This document shows positions 34,325 to 43,275 of a stretch of DNA of 64,000 bases, piece after piece. This stretch comes from Lysobacter sp. BMK333-48F3 (GTDB lineage: Bacteria > Pseudomonadota > Gammaproteobacteria > Xanthomonadales > Xanthomonadaceae). Where the stretch lies: positions 558,001-622,000 of the forward strand of contig NZ_JAIHOO010000001.1 of the NCBI RefSeq assembly GCF_019733395.1, given 5' to 3'. The translations under genes and the position numbers were made by a program. Within the stretch, counting starts at the first letter, position 1, and each line of letters begins with the position of its first letter. The notes beneath the pieces are model-generated. The model worked only from the letters and a program-made list of their open reading frames with translations, was not told the origin of the DNA and ran no database searches.

Positions 34325-36820
34325 TCAGTCGTCTGTCAGTTCATAGTACGCGCGATATTGGTCCGACCCCATCAACTCCTGGAACGCGACATTCTTTCGC
34401 AGCAGTTCCTGTTGCGGATGCTGATCGAATTTGCCGAAGAATTCAGTCAACAACGTTTCGGTTTCGGGCCCGGAAAGGTGGCCCGACGACGAGAACGTAT
34501 TACTGGTGTGCATCCGGTACAGATACCCGGGCGAATCCACCATCAACAGTTTGCCGTAGAAACTCGCCCGCAGCACGAAATCCCAGTCGTGGCACAGACG
34601 CAGCTGGGAGAAACCGCCCAACCGGTCGAACAGGCTGCGTTTGAACACCAGATTGCCGGTGGTGACGCAGACGTTGTACTGCAACAAGTGGACCATTAGC
34701 GGGTCGGCGGAGCTGAAGCACTTTTCCTGCCGCCGGTACACTTCGGCGGCGACGGGATGCGCCTCGTCCAGCGGCGCGCCGTCCTGGTCGATCACCGAAA
34801 TCCGGCTGAACGCCAGACCGGCCCCGTCCTTCTCCATCGCCCCGATGATGGTCGCCAACCGATCCGGGGTCCAGGCGTCGTCGGAATTGATGACCGTGAC
34901 GTACTCGCCGCTGGAGTTGGCGATGCCGTAGTTGATGACGTTGTACGCGTCGGAATTGATCGGCATGCGGTGCAGCGAAGCCTTGCCGGCGGCGTCGTAC
35001 TGGGCCAGCACACGCTCGGCGACCGCGTAGGTGCCGTCGGGAGAGCAGTCGTCGATGACCAGCAATTCGAAATCGTCGTAGGTCTGGTCCAGCACGCTGC
35101 GGATCGCCTGCTCGACGTACTGCTCGTGCTTGTAGGTCGGCATGATCACGCTGACCTTCGGACGCGCGGCCTTTTCGACCCGGGTCAGGGCGCCGTGGCA
35201 AGCCATGAGATTGGCGTAGCCGTAGCGGCGATCCGGTTCCAGATACGCGCCTTCCGCCCATTCGTTCCAGGCGTTGACGAAAATCAGACGCTCGCCGGCC
35301 GGCACGTGGCGCATGCTCTGATCGATCAGCGCGTCCAGCCAGCGCCGGAAGCCGCCCGGACTGGAATTGGAGAAGGCATGGGCGCGCTTGCCCTTGCGCG
35401 CGGTGTTGTCCCAGCCCGGCATCGCGCAGCGGTACAGCCGGTAGTCCGGGTAGTCGCGGGCCGACTCGGTCTCGACCACGTCGCGGTAGTCGTAGATGGT
35501 CATCTTCGAGTCGTCGTGGAAGTGCAGATACTCTTCCTGACGCTCCGGAATCCGCACGCCGTGCGGCGGGAACTCGACGCCGGCATCGAAGCCCAGCGAC
35601 AGCGGATCGGTCAGGCCGAAACTCTGCGCGGCGACCAGGTGGATCTCGCCGATGCCCTGCTCGATGCAGCGCCGACGCCAGCGCGCCAGGGTCTCCTTCA
35701 CCTCGGGCAGGATCGCGGCGCGATAGATGATCATCACCGGCTTGCCGTCCACCCGCAGATAACGCGGATCGCGGAACGCCCGGATCAGGTCGTCGATGAT
35801 CGCGATGTCGTCTTCGGGGGAATGGTTCTGGGCGATCAGGACGTCCTGCTCCGATCCATCCCAGCGCCGGCTCCAGTTTTCGTTCGCCCAGCACAGGCAG
35901 AAGCCGATGTCGATCGACGGATCCTTGAGGAAGGCCTCGACCGGCGATTCGAGCAGGCGATGCCCGTCGAACCAGTAGTAGTGGAAGCAGAACGCCTCGA
36001 TGCCGTGCCGGCGCGCGAGCGCGGCCTGGTCGCGCATGATTTGCGGGTTGCGCAGGTCGTAGTAGCCGAATTCGCCCGGCAAACGCGGCTGATAATGCCC
36101 TTCGAACATCGGCATGGCCTTGCCGACGTTGGTCCACTCGGTGAACCCCTTGCCCCACCACTTGTCGTTTTCGGGAATCGGGTGGAACTGCGGCAGGTAG
36201 TAGGCGACCAGCCTGACCCCGGCGTCCGGGGCCGGCGCCAGCGCGGGAGCGGCGATGTACTCGCGTGCGCGCTTGGTCAGGTTGTCGACCAGTTGCTTCT
36301 GGAAGGCGCCGGTGTCCTGGGCCATCTGGCCCGGCAGGCCGCGCCCGGAGGGGTCGCCGTTGAGCACGCGGTTGGCGACGCCGAAAAGACCGTGGTTGCG
36401 CCACACCCGCGCGAGTTTGCGGGCGGCGCCGAGCAAGAGCCGGAAACGCTGAATGGTCACAGAGGGCTTGAGTACGAAGGTGCCGGCAGCGCAGGTCGGA
36501 TCGAACCGGATCTGCCTGACGTTCGGCGGGATGTTGACGAGATAGGACACCAGGTGCGTGCCCGGCGGCCGCGGCTCTGGCTTGAGCAGGATTTTACCCG
36601 AGTCGACCCAGCCTTCGCCGAGATCGAAATACATCAGCGGGTCGATCCACTTGGCCGACCCCGGTTTGGTCTCGAATACGAAGCGGCACGGCCCCGGCGC
36701 GAAGCCTCGGCTGCCGGAACGAATCAGAAACTGAGGATCTGCGGCGAGACTTTCCCAGACCCCGTCCGAAGTACTACCGACCGCCTTGCAGTCGTAGTAA
36801 GGCTCCAATCTTATCTTCAC
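34325..36820 (-). CDS. WbsX-like / family 2 glycosyltransferase fusion
   Basis: An 831-residue cytoplasmic or peripheral enzyme. Residues 1-190 are uncharacterised. Residues about 203-545 match the WbsX/GH99-like domain of O-antigen clusters ('AYYLPQFHPIPENDKWWGKGFTEW', 'FCFHYYWFDG', 'NAWNEWAEGAYLEPD'). Residues 554 to about 790 form a GT-A family 2 domain ('VSVIMPTYKHEQ', Asp590-Asp591, DD at 647-648, 'HDWDFVLRAS'). It is the only cytoplasmic glycosyltransferase in the locus. The GTG at 36820 has GGGGAG upstream. It lies 18 nt from wzt. Confidence 0.82.
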   Translation of the reverse strand: MKIRLEPYYDCKAVGSTSDGVWESLAADPQFLIRSGSRGFAPGPCRFVFETKPGSAKWIDPLMYFDLGEGWVDSGKILLKPEPRPPGTHLVSYLVNIPPNVRQIRFDPTCAAGTFVLKPSVTIQRFRLLLGAARKLARVWRNHGLFGVANRVLNGDPSGRGLPGQMAQDTGAFQKQLVDNLTKRAREYIAAPALAPAPDAGVRLVAYYLPQFHPIPENDKWWGKGFTEWTNVGKAMPMFEGHYQPRLPGEFGYYDLRNPQIMRDQAALARRHGIEAFCFHYYWFDGHRLLESPVEAFLKDPSIDIGFCLCWANENWSRRWDGSEQDVLIAQNHSPEDDIAIIDDLIRAFRDPRYLRVDGKPVMIIYRAAILPEVKETLARWRRRCIEQGIGEIHLVAAQSFGLTDPLSLGFDAGVEFPPHGVRIPERQEEYLHFHDDSKMTIYDYRDVVETESARDYPDYRLYRCAMPGWDNTARKGKRAHAFSNSSPGGFRRWLDALIDQSMRHVPAGERLIFVNAWNEWAEGAYLEPDRRYGYANLMACHGALTRVEKAARPKVSVIMPTYKHEQYVEQAIRSVLDQTYDDFELLVIDDCSPDGTYAVAERVLAQYDAAGKASLHRMPINSDAYNVINYGIANSSGEYVTVINSDDAWTPDRLATIIGAMEKDGAGLAFSRISVIDQDGAPLDEAHPVAAEVYRRQEKCFSSADPLMVHLLQYNVCVTTGNLVFKRSLFDRLGGFSQLRLCHDWDFVLRASFYGKLLMVDSPGYLYRMHTSNTFSSSGHLSGPETETLLTEFFGKFDQHPQQELLRKNVAFQELMGSDQYRAYYELTDD

Positions 36821-36838
36821 TCACAACTCCCCGGGCGA

Positions 36839-37561
36839 TCACTGCGCAGCGGAACGCTCTTCCGCAATGATCTTACCGTGCTCCAATGTGATGACGCGGT
36901 TACAGACGCTGCGGATCAGATCGAGATTGTGCGACGCCAGAACTATTATCTTGGCGTTGTCGATCAGATTGCGCAGACGCCCTTCGGCCTTGGCGGAGAA
37001 CTCCGCATCGCCGACGCTGAGCCATTCGTCCATGAGGATGATGTCCGCAGAGACTGCGGTCACGATCGAGAACGCCAGCCGCATCTGCATGCCGCTGGAG
37101 TAAACCCGCACCGGCAAGTCGAGATAGTCGCCCAGGCCGGAGAATTCGGCGATGTCCGAACGCAGGCTCTCGATTTGCTCTCGGCTCATGCCGTGGAGCA
37201 GGCCGCGCAGGGTGATGTTCTCGTGCCCGGAGGCATCCAGCTCGAAGCCCATCGCCGGGTCGATAAGGCTCGCGACCGAACCGGTGAGCTCGATCGAGCC
37301 TTCGCTGGGCGCGTAGATGCCGGCCAACGCGCGCAGCAAGGTGGTCTTGCCGGAGCCGTTATGGCCCCACAAGCCGACCCGGTCGCCAGGCAACGCCTCC
37401 AGGTCGAGCGAACTCAGCGCGCGCACCACGGTGATTTCACGCGAGTTGGCGGCGATGCGCCCGCCGGTCGCGGCGCTGATGACCATTTTCTTCAGCGAGC
37501 GGCTGGACACCCCGTACAGCGGGTAATCGAGCGTGCAGTTCCGTACCGAAATCTTAGCCAT
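36839..37561 (-). CDS. wzt: ABC transporter ATPase for polysaccharide/O-antigen export (short Wzt)
   Basis: A 240-residue ATPase. It has Walker A GHNGSGKT (66-73), signature 'YSSGMQMRLAFSI' and Walker B 'DIILMDEWLSVGD', the WLSVGD form typical of the polysaccharide exporters Wzt and KpsT. The C-terminus ends soon after the nucleotide-binding domain, so the carbohydrate-recognition domain found in E. coli O8/O9a Wzt is absent. Export may therefore not depend on recognising a terminal cap. It lies 6 nt from wzm. Confidence 0.92.
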   Translation of the reverse strand: MAKISVRNCTLDYPLYGVSSRSLKKMVISAATGGRIAANSREITVVRALSSLDLEALPGDRVGLWGHNGSGKTTLLRALAGIYAPSEGSIELTGSVASLIDPAMGFELDASGHENITLRGLLHGMSREQIESLRSDIAEFSGLGDYLDLPVRVYSSGMQMRLAFSIVTAVSADIILMDEWLSVGDAEFSAKAEGRLRNLIDNAKIIVLASHNLDLIRSVCNRVITLEHGKIIAEERSAAQ

Positions 37562-37567
37562 GCGTTC

Positions 37568-38356
37568 TTACACCCAATACGCGATGCGGCGGCGGTAGCG
37601 CGCGAAGAAAACCAAGCCCACGGCCGCCACCGCGACGGTGAGGCCAACGGCACCCGCGTAATGCATGGGCTTGGCGACGTAACCCAGCATCGGCGCGCGG
37701 ATGATCTCGATCAGCCAGAAGAACGGATTGGCGTCGATGATCGTCGTCCGGCCGTTCAAAGCGCCGGGCTTCCAGATGATCGGGGTCAGGAAGAAGGCGA
37801 ACTGCAGGACGTTCAGGATGATCTGCTGCATGTCGCGGAAGCGCGCGCAGAACGTGCCCAGCAAGTATCCGGACGCGACGATGAAGGTCGACAGGATCAG
37901 CAGGCCGACCGGGAACAGCAGCAGCTCCCAGCCGGGATTGACCCGATAGATCAGCAGAAACGGAATCAGCGCCACCAGGTTGTGCACGAACAGCAGCAGA
38001 CTGCGCGTGGCTGCGCGCAACACGTGCACGGTCATCGGCGCGGACGTCGACTTGATCAGGTTGTCGGAACCGATGAAGGCGTTGCAGGCCTCGGTCAGCC
38101 CGCCGGAAATCAGCGACCACGCGATCAGCCCCGCGGCCAGGTTGGGCACGTAGTCGGACGCGGCGATGTTGAACAGCCGGGCATAAAGCGGCCCCAGCCC
38201 GGCGATCACCACCACCATGGTGATGGTGATCCAGAACGGGCCGATCATCGACCGGCGATAGCGCTGACGGATGTCCTGGGTAGCGAGCATCCACCACAGG
38301 TCGAAGTTGGAGAATCCGTCGCGCAGATCGTCCCAAACGTTGGCGGCGAACTTCAC
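37568..38356 (-). CDS. wzm: ABC transporter permease for polysaccharide/O-antigen export
   Basis: A 262-residue ABC-2 type permease with six helices and the N-terminal amphipathic 'DLWWMLATQDIRQRYRRSMIGPFWITI' gate-helix region typical of Wzm/KpsM. With Wzt it flips undecaprenyl-diphosphate-linked glycan to the periplasm. Start GTG 38356 overlaps the metB stop as GTGA, so the export genes are translationally coupled to the housekeeping metB gene. Confidence 0.93.
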   Translation of the reverse strand: MKFAANVWDDLRDGFSNFDLWWMLATQDIRQRYRRSMIGPFWITITMVVVIAGLGPLYARLFNIAASDYVPNLAAGLIAWSLISGGLTEACNAFIGSDNLIKSTSAPMTVHVLRAATRSLLLFVHNLVALIPFLLIYRVNPGWELLLFPVGLLILSTFIVASGYLLGTFCARFRDMQQIILNVLQFAFFLTPIIWKPGALNGRTTIIDANPFFWLIEIIRAPMLGYVAKPMHYAGAVGLTVAVAAVGLVFFARYRRRIAYWV

Positions 38357-39534
38357 TGACCCAATCCTCGGTCCAGGTCCGCGCGCAGGTCCGCCGCATC
38401 CTCCACGCCCACGCTCAGGCGCACCAGGTTGTCGGCGATGCCGAGGGCGGCGCGGCGGTCGGGCGGGATCGAGGCGTGGGTCATCACCGCGGGATGGTTG
38501 ATCAGGCTTTCCACGCCGCCGAGCGACTCGGCGATGGTGAACAGCTCGCAGCGCTCCATCATCCGCCGCGCGCCGTCCAGGCCGCCCTTGACGAAGATGC
38601 TGATCATGCCGCCGAAGCCGTGCATCTGGCGCTGGGCCAGGGCGTGCTGCGGGTGCGACTTCAACCCGGGGTAGATCACCTTCTCGACCGCCGGATGGGT
38701 TTCCAGCCATTCGGCCAGGACCTGGGCGTTCTCGCAGTGCGCCTTCATCCGCAGATGCAGGGTCTTGAGCCCGCGCAGGGCCAGGAAGCTGTCGAACGGC
38801 CCCTGGATGCCGCCGACCGCGTTCTGCAGGAAGCCCAGGCGCTCGGCCAGGTCGGCGTCGTCGCCGACCACGGCCATGCCGCCGACGATGTCGGAGTGGC
38901 CGTTGAGGTACTTGGTCGCCGAGTGCATGACGATGTGCGCGCCCAGTTCGAGCGGGCGCTGCAGGATCGGCGAAGAGAAGGTGTTGTCGACCACCACCAC
39001 CAGGCCGCGCTTGCGCGCGATCGCGGCGATCGCGGCGACGTCGACCAGCTTGAGCAGCGGGTTGGTCGGGGTCTCGATCCAGACCAGCTTGGTTTCCGGG
39101 CGGATCGCGGCCTCGAAGGCGGCCAGGTCGCTGAGGTCGACCCAGCTGAAGTCCAGCCCGGCGGAACGGCGGCGGACGCGCTCGAACAGGCGGTAGGTGC
39201 CGCCGTAGACGTCGTCCATCGCGATCACGTGGCTGCCGGCGTCGAACAGCTCGAGGATGGTCGAGGTCGCGGCGAGGCCGGAGGCGAAGGCATAGCCGCG
39301 GCTGCCGCCTTCCAGGCCGGCGACGCAGCGCTCGTAGGCGAAGCGGGTCGGGTTGTGGCTGCGCGAGTACTCGAAGCCCTGGTGCTCGCCGGGGCTGCTC
39401 TGGGCGTAGGTCGAGGTGGCGTAGATCGGCGGCATGACCGCGCCGGTGCTCGGGTCGGGCGACTGCCCCGCGTGGATCGCGAGGGTACCCAGGCCGAGCT
39501 TGGACGCCCCGCCCTTGGCCTGCTGTTGGCTCAT
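38353..39534 (-). CDS. metB: Cystathionine gamma-synthase/lyase-type PLP enzyme
   Basis: A 393-residue Cys/Met-metabolism PLP enzyme. The PLP lysine is in 'VMHSATKYLNGHSD' (about 205-218), and the family blocks 'YSRSHNPTRFAYE', 'FASGLAATSTIL' and 'ETPTNPLL' are all present. Gamma-synthase and gamma-lyase are hard to separate by eye; cbs directly upstream favours transsulfuration. I chose the ATG at 39534. metB is the conserved right border of the Xanthomonas LPS locus, and here it reads into wzm by a GTGA overlap. Confidence 0.93.
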   Translation of the reverse strand: MSQQQAKGGASKLGLGTLAIHAGQSPDPSTGAVMPPIYATSTYAQSSPGEHQGFEYSRSHNPTRFAYERCVAGLEGGSRGYAFASGLAATSTILELFDAGSHVIAMDDVYGGTYRLFERVRRRSAGLDFSWVDLSDLAAFEAAIRPETKLVWIETPTNPLLKLVDVAAIAAIARKRGLVVVVDNTFSSPILQRPLELGAHIVMHSATKYLNGHSDIVGGMAVVGDDADLAERLGFLQNAVGGIQGPFDSFLALRGLKTLHLRMKAHCENAQVLAEWLETHPAVEKVIYPGLKSHPQHALAQRQMHGFGGMISIFVKGGLDGARRMMERCELFTIAESLGGVESLINHPAVMTHASIPPDRRAALGIADNLVRLSVGVEDAADLRADLDRGLGQ

Positions 39535-39582
39535 TGAATCCGTCCCATTCGCTGGATGTCGCGCCATTTGGCGTAACCGCGA

Positions 39583-39588
39583 ATTCTA
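39583..39588 (-). promoter_or_regulatory. Possible -10 element of metB
   Basis: TAGAAT on the - strand, 48 nt before the metB ATG. No clear -35 was found 16-18 nt upstream. If active, it would also drive the export genes. Confidence 0.35.
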
Positions 39589-39755
39589 ACATCGCCGCCG
39601 TGACCGGCTCTTCGCGCCGGCCTCGACTTCAGCCGGGGTGCAGCCGGCTTATGCCCGGACCGTGCGCCCGGTCGCGAACTGAATGGGCGGGGCCGAGCCG
39701 TACTCGGGCCCCCGGAGCGGGCACGCCGCCGCATCGCGGCGCGCCCGCCGGCCGG

Positions 39756-41126
39756 TCACTGGACCCGGCGGCGCAGGAAGTTCAGCAGATCGATGCGGGT
39801 GATCAGGCCGAGGAAGCGCTCCCCGTCCATGACGATGGCGACGTGGCCCCGGTCGAACACCGGCAGCAGCGATTCGATCGGCTCGCCGACCTGGATCTTG
39901 TCGAGCTTGCTGACCATCGCGGTCGAGACCGGGTCGCGGAAGCGCGACTCGTCGCCGTAGACGTGCAGCAGGACGTCGCTTTCGTCGACGATGCCGACGA
40001 TGTGCTCGCCGTCCATGACCGGCAGCTGCGACACGTCGTACAGCTTCATCCGCTGGTAGGCGGTGACCAGCAGGTCGGCCGGGCCGACCACGACCGTGTC
40101 GCGCTGCGAGTACGGGCGCAGGATCAGGTCGCGCAGGTCGCCCTGGCGCGGGCGCTCGATGAAGCCGTTGTCGAGCATCCAGTAGTCGTTGTACATCTTC
40201 GACAGGTACTTGTTGCCGGTGTCGCAGACGAACACCAGCACCTTCTTGGGCTCGGTCTGCTCGCGGCAGTACTTCAACGCCGCGGCCAGCAGGGTGCCGG
40301 TCGAGGAACCGCCGAGGATGCCCTCCTTCTCCAGCAGCTCGCGCGCGGTCAGGAAGCTTTCCCGGTCGGAGATCGCATAGGCCTGCTTGACCCGGGTGAA
40401 GTCGGAGATCGGCGGCAGGAAGTCCTCGCCGATGCCCTCGACCATCCAGCTCGCCGACTTGTCCGACAGGGTGCCGCGGTTGATGTACTCCTCCAGGATC
40501 GAGCCGACCGGGTCGGCCAGGATCAGTTCGGTCGACGGCGACAGCTTGGCGAAGGCGCGCGACAGGCCGGTCATGGTGCCGGAGCTGCCGCAGCCGAACA
40601 CGATCGCGTCGAGCCGGCCGTCCATCTGCTCGAGGATTTCCGGGCCGGTGCCGAACTCGTGCGCGGCCGGGTTGTCGGGATTGCCGAACTGATTGATGAA
40701 GTACGCGCCCGGGGTCTCGCGGGCGATCCGCTCGGCCATGTCCTGGTAATAGTCCGGATGCCCCTTGGCCACGTCGGAACGGGTCAGCACGACCTGCGCG
40801 CCCATCGCCTTGAGGTTGAAGATCTTCTCCCGGCTCATCTTGTCCGGCACCACCAGCAGCAGCTTGTAGCCCTTCTGCTGGGCGACCAGGGCCAGGCCGA
40901 TGCCGGTGTTGCCGGCGGTGCCCTCGACCAGGGTGTCGCCGGGCTTGATCTTGCCGGCCTTCTCGGCGGCTTCGATCATCGACAGACCGATGCGGTCCTT
41001 GATCGACCCGCCCGGGTTCTGCGATTCGAGCTTGAGGTAGAGCTCGCAGACGCCGGTGTCCAGGCGCTGGGCCTTGACGATCGGGGTCTTGCCGATGAGT
41101 TCGAGTACGGAAGAGTGAATGGCCAT
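39756..41126 (-). CDS. cbs: Cystathionine beta-synthase
   Basis: A 456-residue enzyme. The PLP fold-type II domain (1 to about 320) has the PLP lysine in 'NPGGSIKDRIGL' (about 37-48) and the phosphate loop 'EGTAGNTGIG'. A C-terminal pair of CBS (Bateman) domains (about 335-456; 'VMDGEHIVGIVDESDVLL', 'RFLGLITRIDLLNFLRR') may bind an adenosyl ligand. It condenses serine and homocysteine to cystathionine, the substrate of the metB neighbour if that is a lyase. It is 221 nt upstream of metB. Confidence 0.93.
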   Translation of the reverse strand: MAIHSSVLELIGKTPIVKAQRLDTGVCELYLKLESQNPGGSIKDRIGLSMIEAAEKAGKIKPGDTLVEGTAGNTGIGLALVAQQKGYKLLLVVPDKMSREKIFNLKAMGAQVVLTRSDVAKGHPDYYQDMAERIARETPGAYFINQFGNPDNPAAHEFGTGPEILEQMDGRLDAIVFGCGSSGTMTGLSRAFAKLSPSTELILADPVGSILEEYINRGTLSDKSASWMVEGIGEDFLPPISDFTRVKQAYAISDRESFLTARELLEKEGILGGSSTGTLLAAALKYCREQTEPKKVLVFVCDTGNKYLSKMYNDYWMLDNGFIERPRQGDLRDLILRPYSQRDTVVVGPADLLVTAYQRMKLYDVSQLPVMDGEHIVGIVDESDVLLHVYGDESRFRDPVSTAMVSKLDKIQVGEPIESLLPVFDRGHVAIVMDGERFLGLITRIDLLNFLRRRVQ

Positions 41127-41532
41127 GCGGATCCTGCAGCCGCTCCATGCGGCGGTTCCCGGCCATTCTAGCGGGGCCTCCGCGGGCTGCGCCCGGCGCC
41201 GGCGGGGAACCGGCATGCCGCCGCCGCGAGCCGCGACGGGCTCGGCGGTTTCGGCGCCGGCGTTCTCGGCCGGGGGCTTCGGAACGGAATTTCGCGAGGG
41301 GATGTCGTCGCGGGAGGCCGCAACGGGCCCTGGCGGCCCGCCTTTCGCTGCGGGCGCCTTAAAGCGGGCGTGGTAGCCGCGGGCGGCGGCGGCCGACGAG
41401 GATGGCCGCCGCCGCCCGCGCTAAGGGCGGAACCGCGACCGCTACGGGCCGGGGTTCGCTTGGGTCCTGGGCCGGGAGGTCCTGCCCGGCCGTCGCGACA
41501 CCGGCCTCGCGCCGGCGCCGCAGCATCTGTCG
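41127..41532. other. Gene-free stretch upstream of cbs
   Basis: No convincing gene in these 406 nt, although several GC-rich frames are open. ATTCTA at 41165-41170 gives a - strand -10 (TAGAAT) for cbs. A 17-bp perfect hairpin (arms at 41378-41394 and 41404-41420, GC only) probably ends the DUF465 transcript. Confidence 0.55.
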
Positions 41533-41748
41533 TCAGTGATGCTGATCGTACAACTGGACCAGCCGGTCCTTCGCAGCCAGCTTCTCGCGCTTCATCTGTC
41601 CCAGGGTCGTGTCGTCGATCGGCAATACGCCGAGCTCGGCGTCCATGACCTTCTTGTCCAGGTCCTTGTGGCGCTGGTAGAGCTGCTTGAACTCGGGGAC
41701 GCTCTTGATGAGCGCGTCGATCTCGGGCTGCGGTCGTTCTTCGAACAT
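41533..41748 (-). CDS. DUF465 (YdcH-family) small protein
   Basis: 71 residues, helical and charged, with the DUF465 pattern 'EFKQLYQRHKDLDKKVMDAELG....DDTTLGQMKREKLAAKDRL'. Members are widespread small proteins of unknown function predicted to form an antiparallel helical hairpin. A perfect AAGGAGG lies 7 nt before the ATG at 41748 and rejects the in-frame start 18 nt upstream. Confidence 0.88.
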   Translation of the reverse strand: MFEERPQPEIDALIKSVPEFKQLYQRHKDLDKKVMDAELGVLPIDDTTLGQMKREKLAAKDRLVQLYDQHH

Positions 41749-42181
41749 GAAAGCCTCCTTCAGCACTAATGCAAACGCCCCGGCCGTGAGACCAGGGCGT
41801 CGCGGGGGAGCGCAAGGTGGGTCAGGCGGGACGCGGCGCCGGGTTCACGCCGTCCGGCCGCCAGCGAATGCGCGGCGGCGGGATCCTGCGTCAGGGGCGT
41901 ATCGGTCATCGGCCTGGCTCTCGCCAAGCGGCTGCGGAACCGCTTGGTCATTCGACCCTACTCCTGTCCCCGGCATCCGGCAAGGCCGGCTGCAACCGTT
42001 TTCAGGGTCCAGCCAGGATCGGCCGTGGGCTTTGCCGAATCCGGCCAGGCCATTGTTTTGACGAAGATTTGACCGACCCGGCCCGATCCGGAAGCGAGCC
42101 GGGCCGGGCACCGCGGCCCAGGCCCGGCGGGCCCGGCCGTTCGTCGGGAGCGGCCGCGCCGTCCGCCGGACGGCGCCGGGC
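41749..42181. other. Mostly gene-free stretch with one possible small leader ORF
   Basis: These 433 nt hold nothing I recognise. A 61-codon frame on the - strand (start 41951, stop 41766) has AGGAG 9 nt before its ATG and stops 17 nt before the DUF465 start, so it could be a small upstream protein. Its composition (Ala/Arg/Pro) is uninformative and I leave it uncalled. Confidence 0.35.
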
Positions 42182-42805
42182 TTACTTCTTCTTTTTCGGC
42201 TTGGGCTTGGGCGTCGGCGCGGTCTGGCCGAGCAGTTCGGCCTCCTGCCGCGCCAACTCGGCGTCGCGCTCGCGCGCGGCCTTGAGCTTGGCCGCCTGCT
42301 GGCTGGCGACGTTGTCCAGCAGGCCTTCGGCCTCCTGCCGGGCCAGGGCTTCCTGGTCGGCGGCCTGGCGCAGGCGCTCGGCCTCCTCGGCCTGGATCTG
42401 CGCCTGCACCCGCAGCCGCTCGGCCTCGGCGCGGGCGCGCTCGGCGTCGCGGCGGCTGGCTTCGACCAGCAGCTCGCTGCGCTCGCGGTCGAGCCGGTCG
42501 ATCTCGCGCTGGGCCAATTGGGTGCGGGACACGATTTCCGCGGTCTCGACCCGGCGCTCGGCGATCCGCAGCGCCCAGGCGCGGTCGCGGCTGCGCGCTT
42601 CGCGCACCGCGTCGATGGCCTGGCGGGCGCGCAGGCGCTCGTAGGCGCCGAACTGGGCGGCATCGGGGCGGGCCTCGATCGCGCTCAGGCGCTGGCTCAG
42701 GCGGGCCAGTTCGGGGTCGTCGGCCGGGGCCGCGGCGGCGATGCCGCAAGCGCAGGCCAGGGCCAGGCTCAGGCCCAGGCGGTGGGCGTAACGGCGCGCG
42801 CTCAT
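42182..42805 (-). CDS. Periplasmic coiled-coil protein of unknown function
   Basis: 207 residues. It has a signal peptide (about 1-26, cleavage after AAA), then an almost uninterrupted Ala/Glu/Arg/Gln-rich helix (about 30-190) with heptad character, and a basic tail ending KPKPKKKK. In cell-envelope gene pairs such proteins often accompany a DUF4398 lipoprotein, as here: the two genes overlap by ATGA at 42802-42805. The function is unknown; a role between outer membrane and peptidoglycan is plausible. Confidence 0.72.
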   Translation of the reverse strand: MSARRYAHRLGLSLALACACGIAAAAPADDPELARLSQRLSAIEARPDAAQFGAYERLRARQAIDAVREARSRDRAWALRIAERRVETAEIVSRTQLAQREIDRLDRERSELLVEASRRDAERARAEAERLRVQAQIQAEEAERLRQAADQEALARQEAEGLLDNVASQQAAKLKAARERDAELARQEAELLGQTAPTPKPKPKKKK

Positions 42806-43179
42806 CGGCTGCCCTCCTGCAGGCGGCGCCGCAATTCGGCGATTTCGGCCTGGCGCTGGTCGAATTCGGCCCGTACCACGGCCTCGCGGCTGCGCGCATA
42901 GGCCAGGTCGGCCTCGGCCGCCGCGGTCAGCGACAGCCGCCGCGCGTCCTCGTCCTTGCCCTGGGACATCGCCGCCTGGGCCGCGCTGAGCGCGCTGCGG
43001 GCGGCGTTGAGGTCCTGCGGGGCGTATTGGTCGGCGTCGGCGTCGTCGGCGCGCATCACCGCCTGACGGGCGCTGGAAAGCTCGCCGGTGGGCGGGGGCG
43101 TGGAGGCGCAGCCGGCCAGCCCCGAAGCGAGAACTGCGGCCAGCAGCGGCAAACGAAAGTGTGCGAAGCTTGCGGTCAT
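42802..43179 (-). CDS. DUF4398 lipoprotein
   Basis: 125 residues. The lipobox is LAGC (Cys about 23), followed by a DUF4398 domain with helical 'ELSSARQAVMRADDADADQYAPQDLNAARSALSAAQ'-type repeats and a C-terminal coiled coil. This domain is typical of outer-membrane lipoproteins near OmpA-like proteins; no activity is known. It is the first of a two-gene operon and divergent from pilU. Confidence 0.8.
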   Translation of the reverse strand: MTASFAHFRLPLLAAVLASGLAGCASTPPPTGELSSARQAVMRADDADADQYAPQDLNAARSALSAAQAAMSQGKDEDARRLSLTAAAEADLAYARSREAVVRAEFDQRQAEIAELRRRLQEGSR

Positions 43180-43275
43180 TGGGGAGCGCCGTACGGAATG
43201 GATGTCGCGCGGCCATTGTCGGAAGCCGGCAGCGTGCTTGCAACGGTACGCGCCGTCAACAAGGGGTAAGAATGC

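Noticed and set aside
34757..38359. A 1200-codon open frame on the + strand across the glycan arm
   Set aside because: It lies antisense to the GT, wzt and wzm genes, which have clear motifs and ribosome-binding sites. Its composition is that of a shadow frame.
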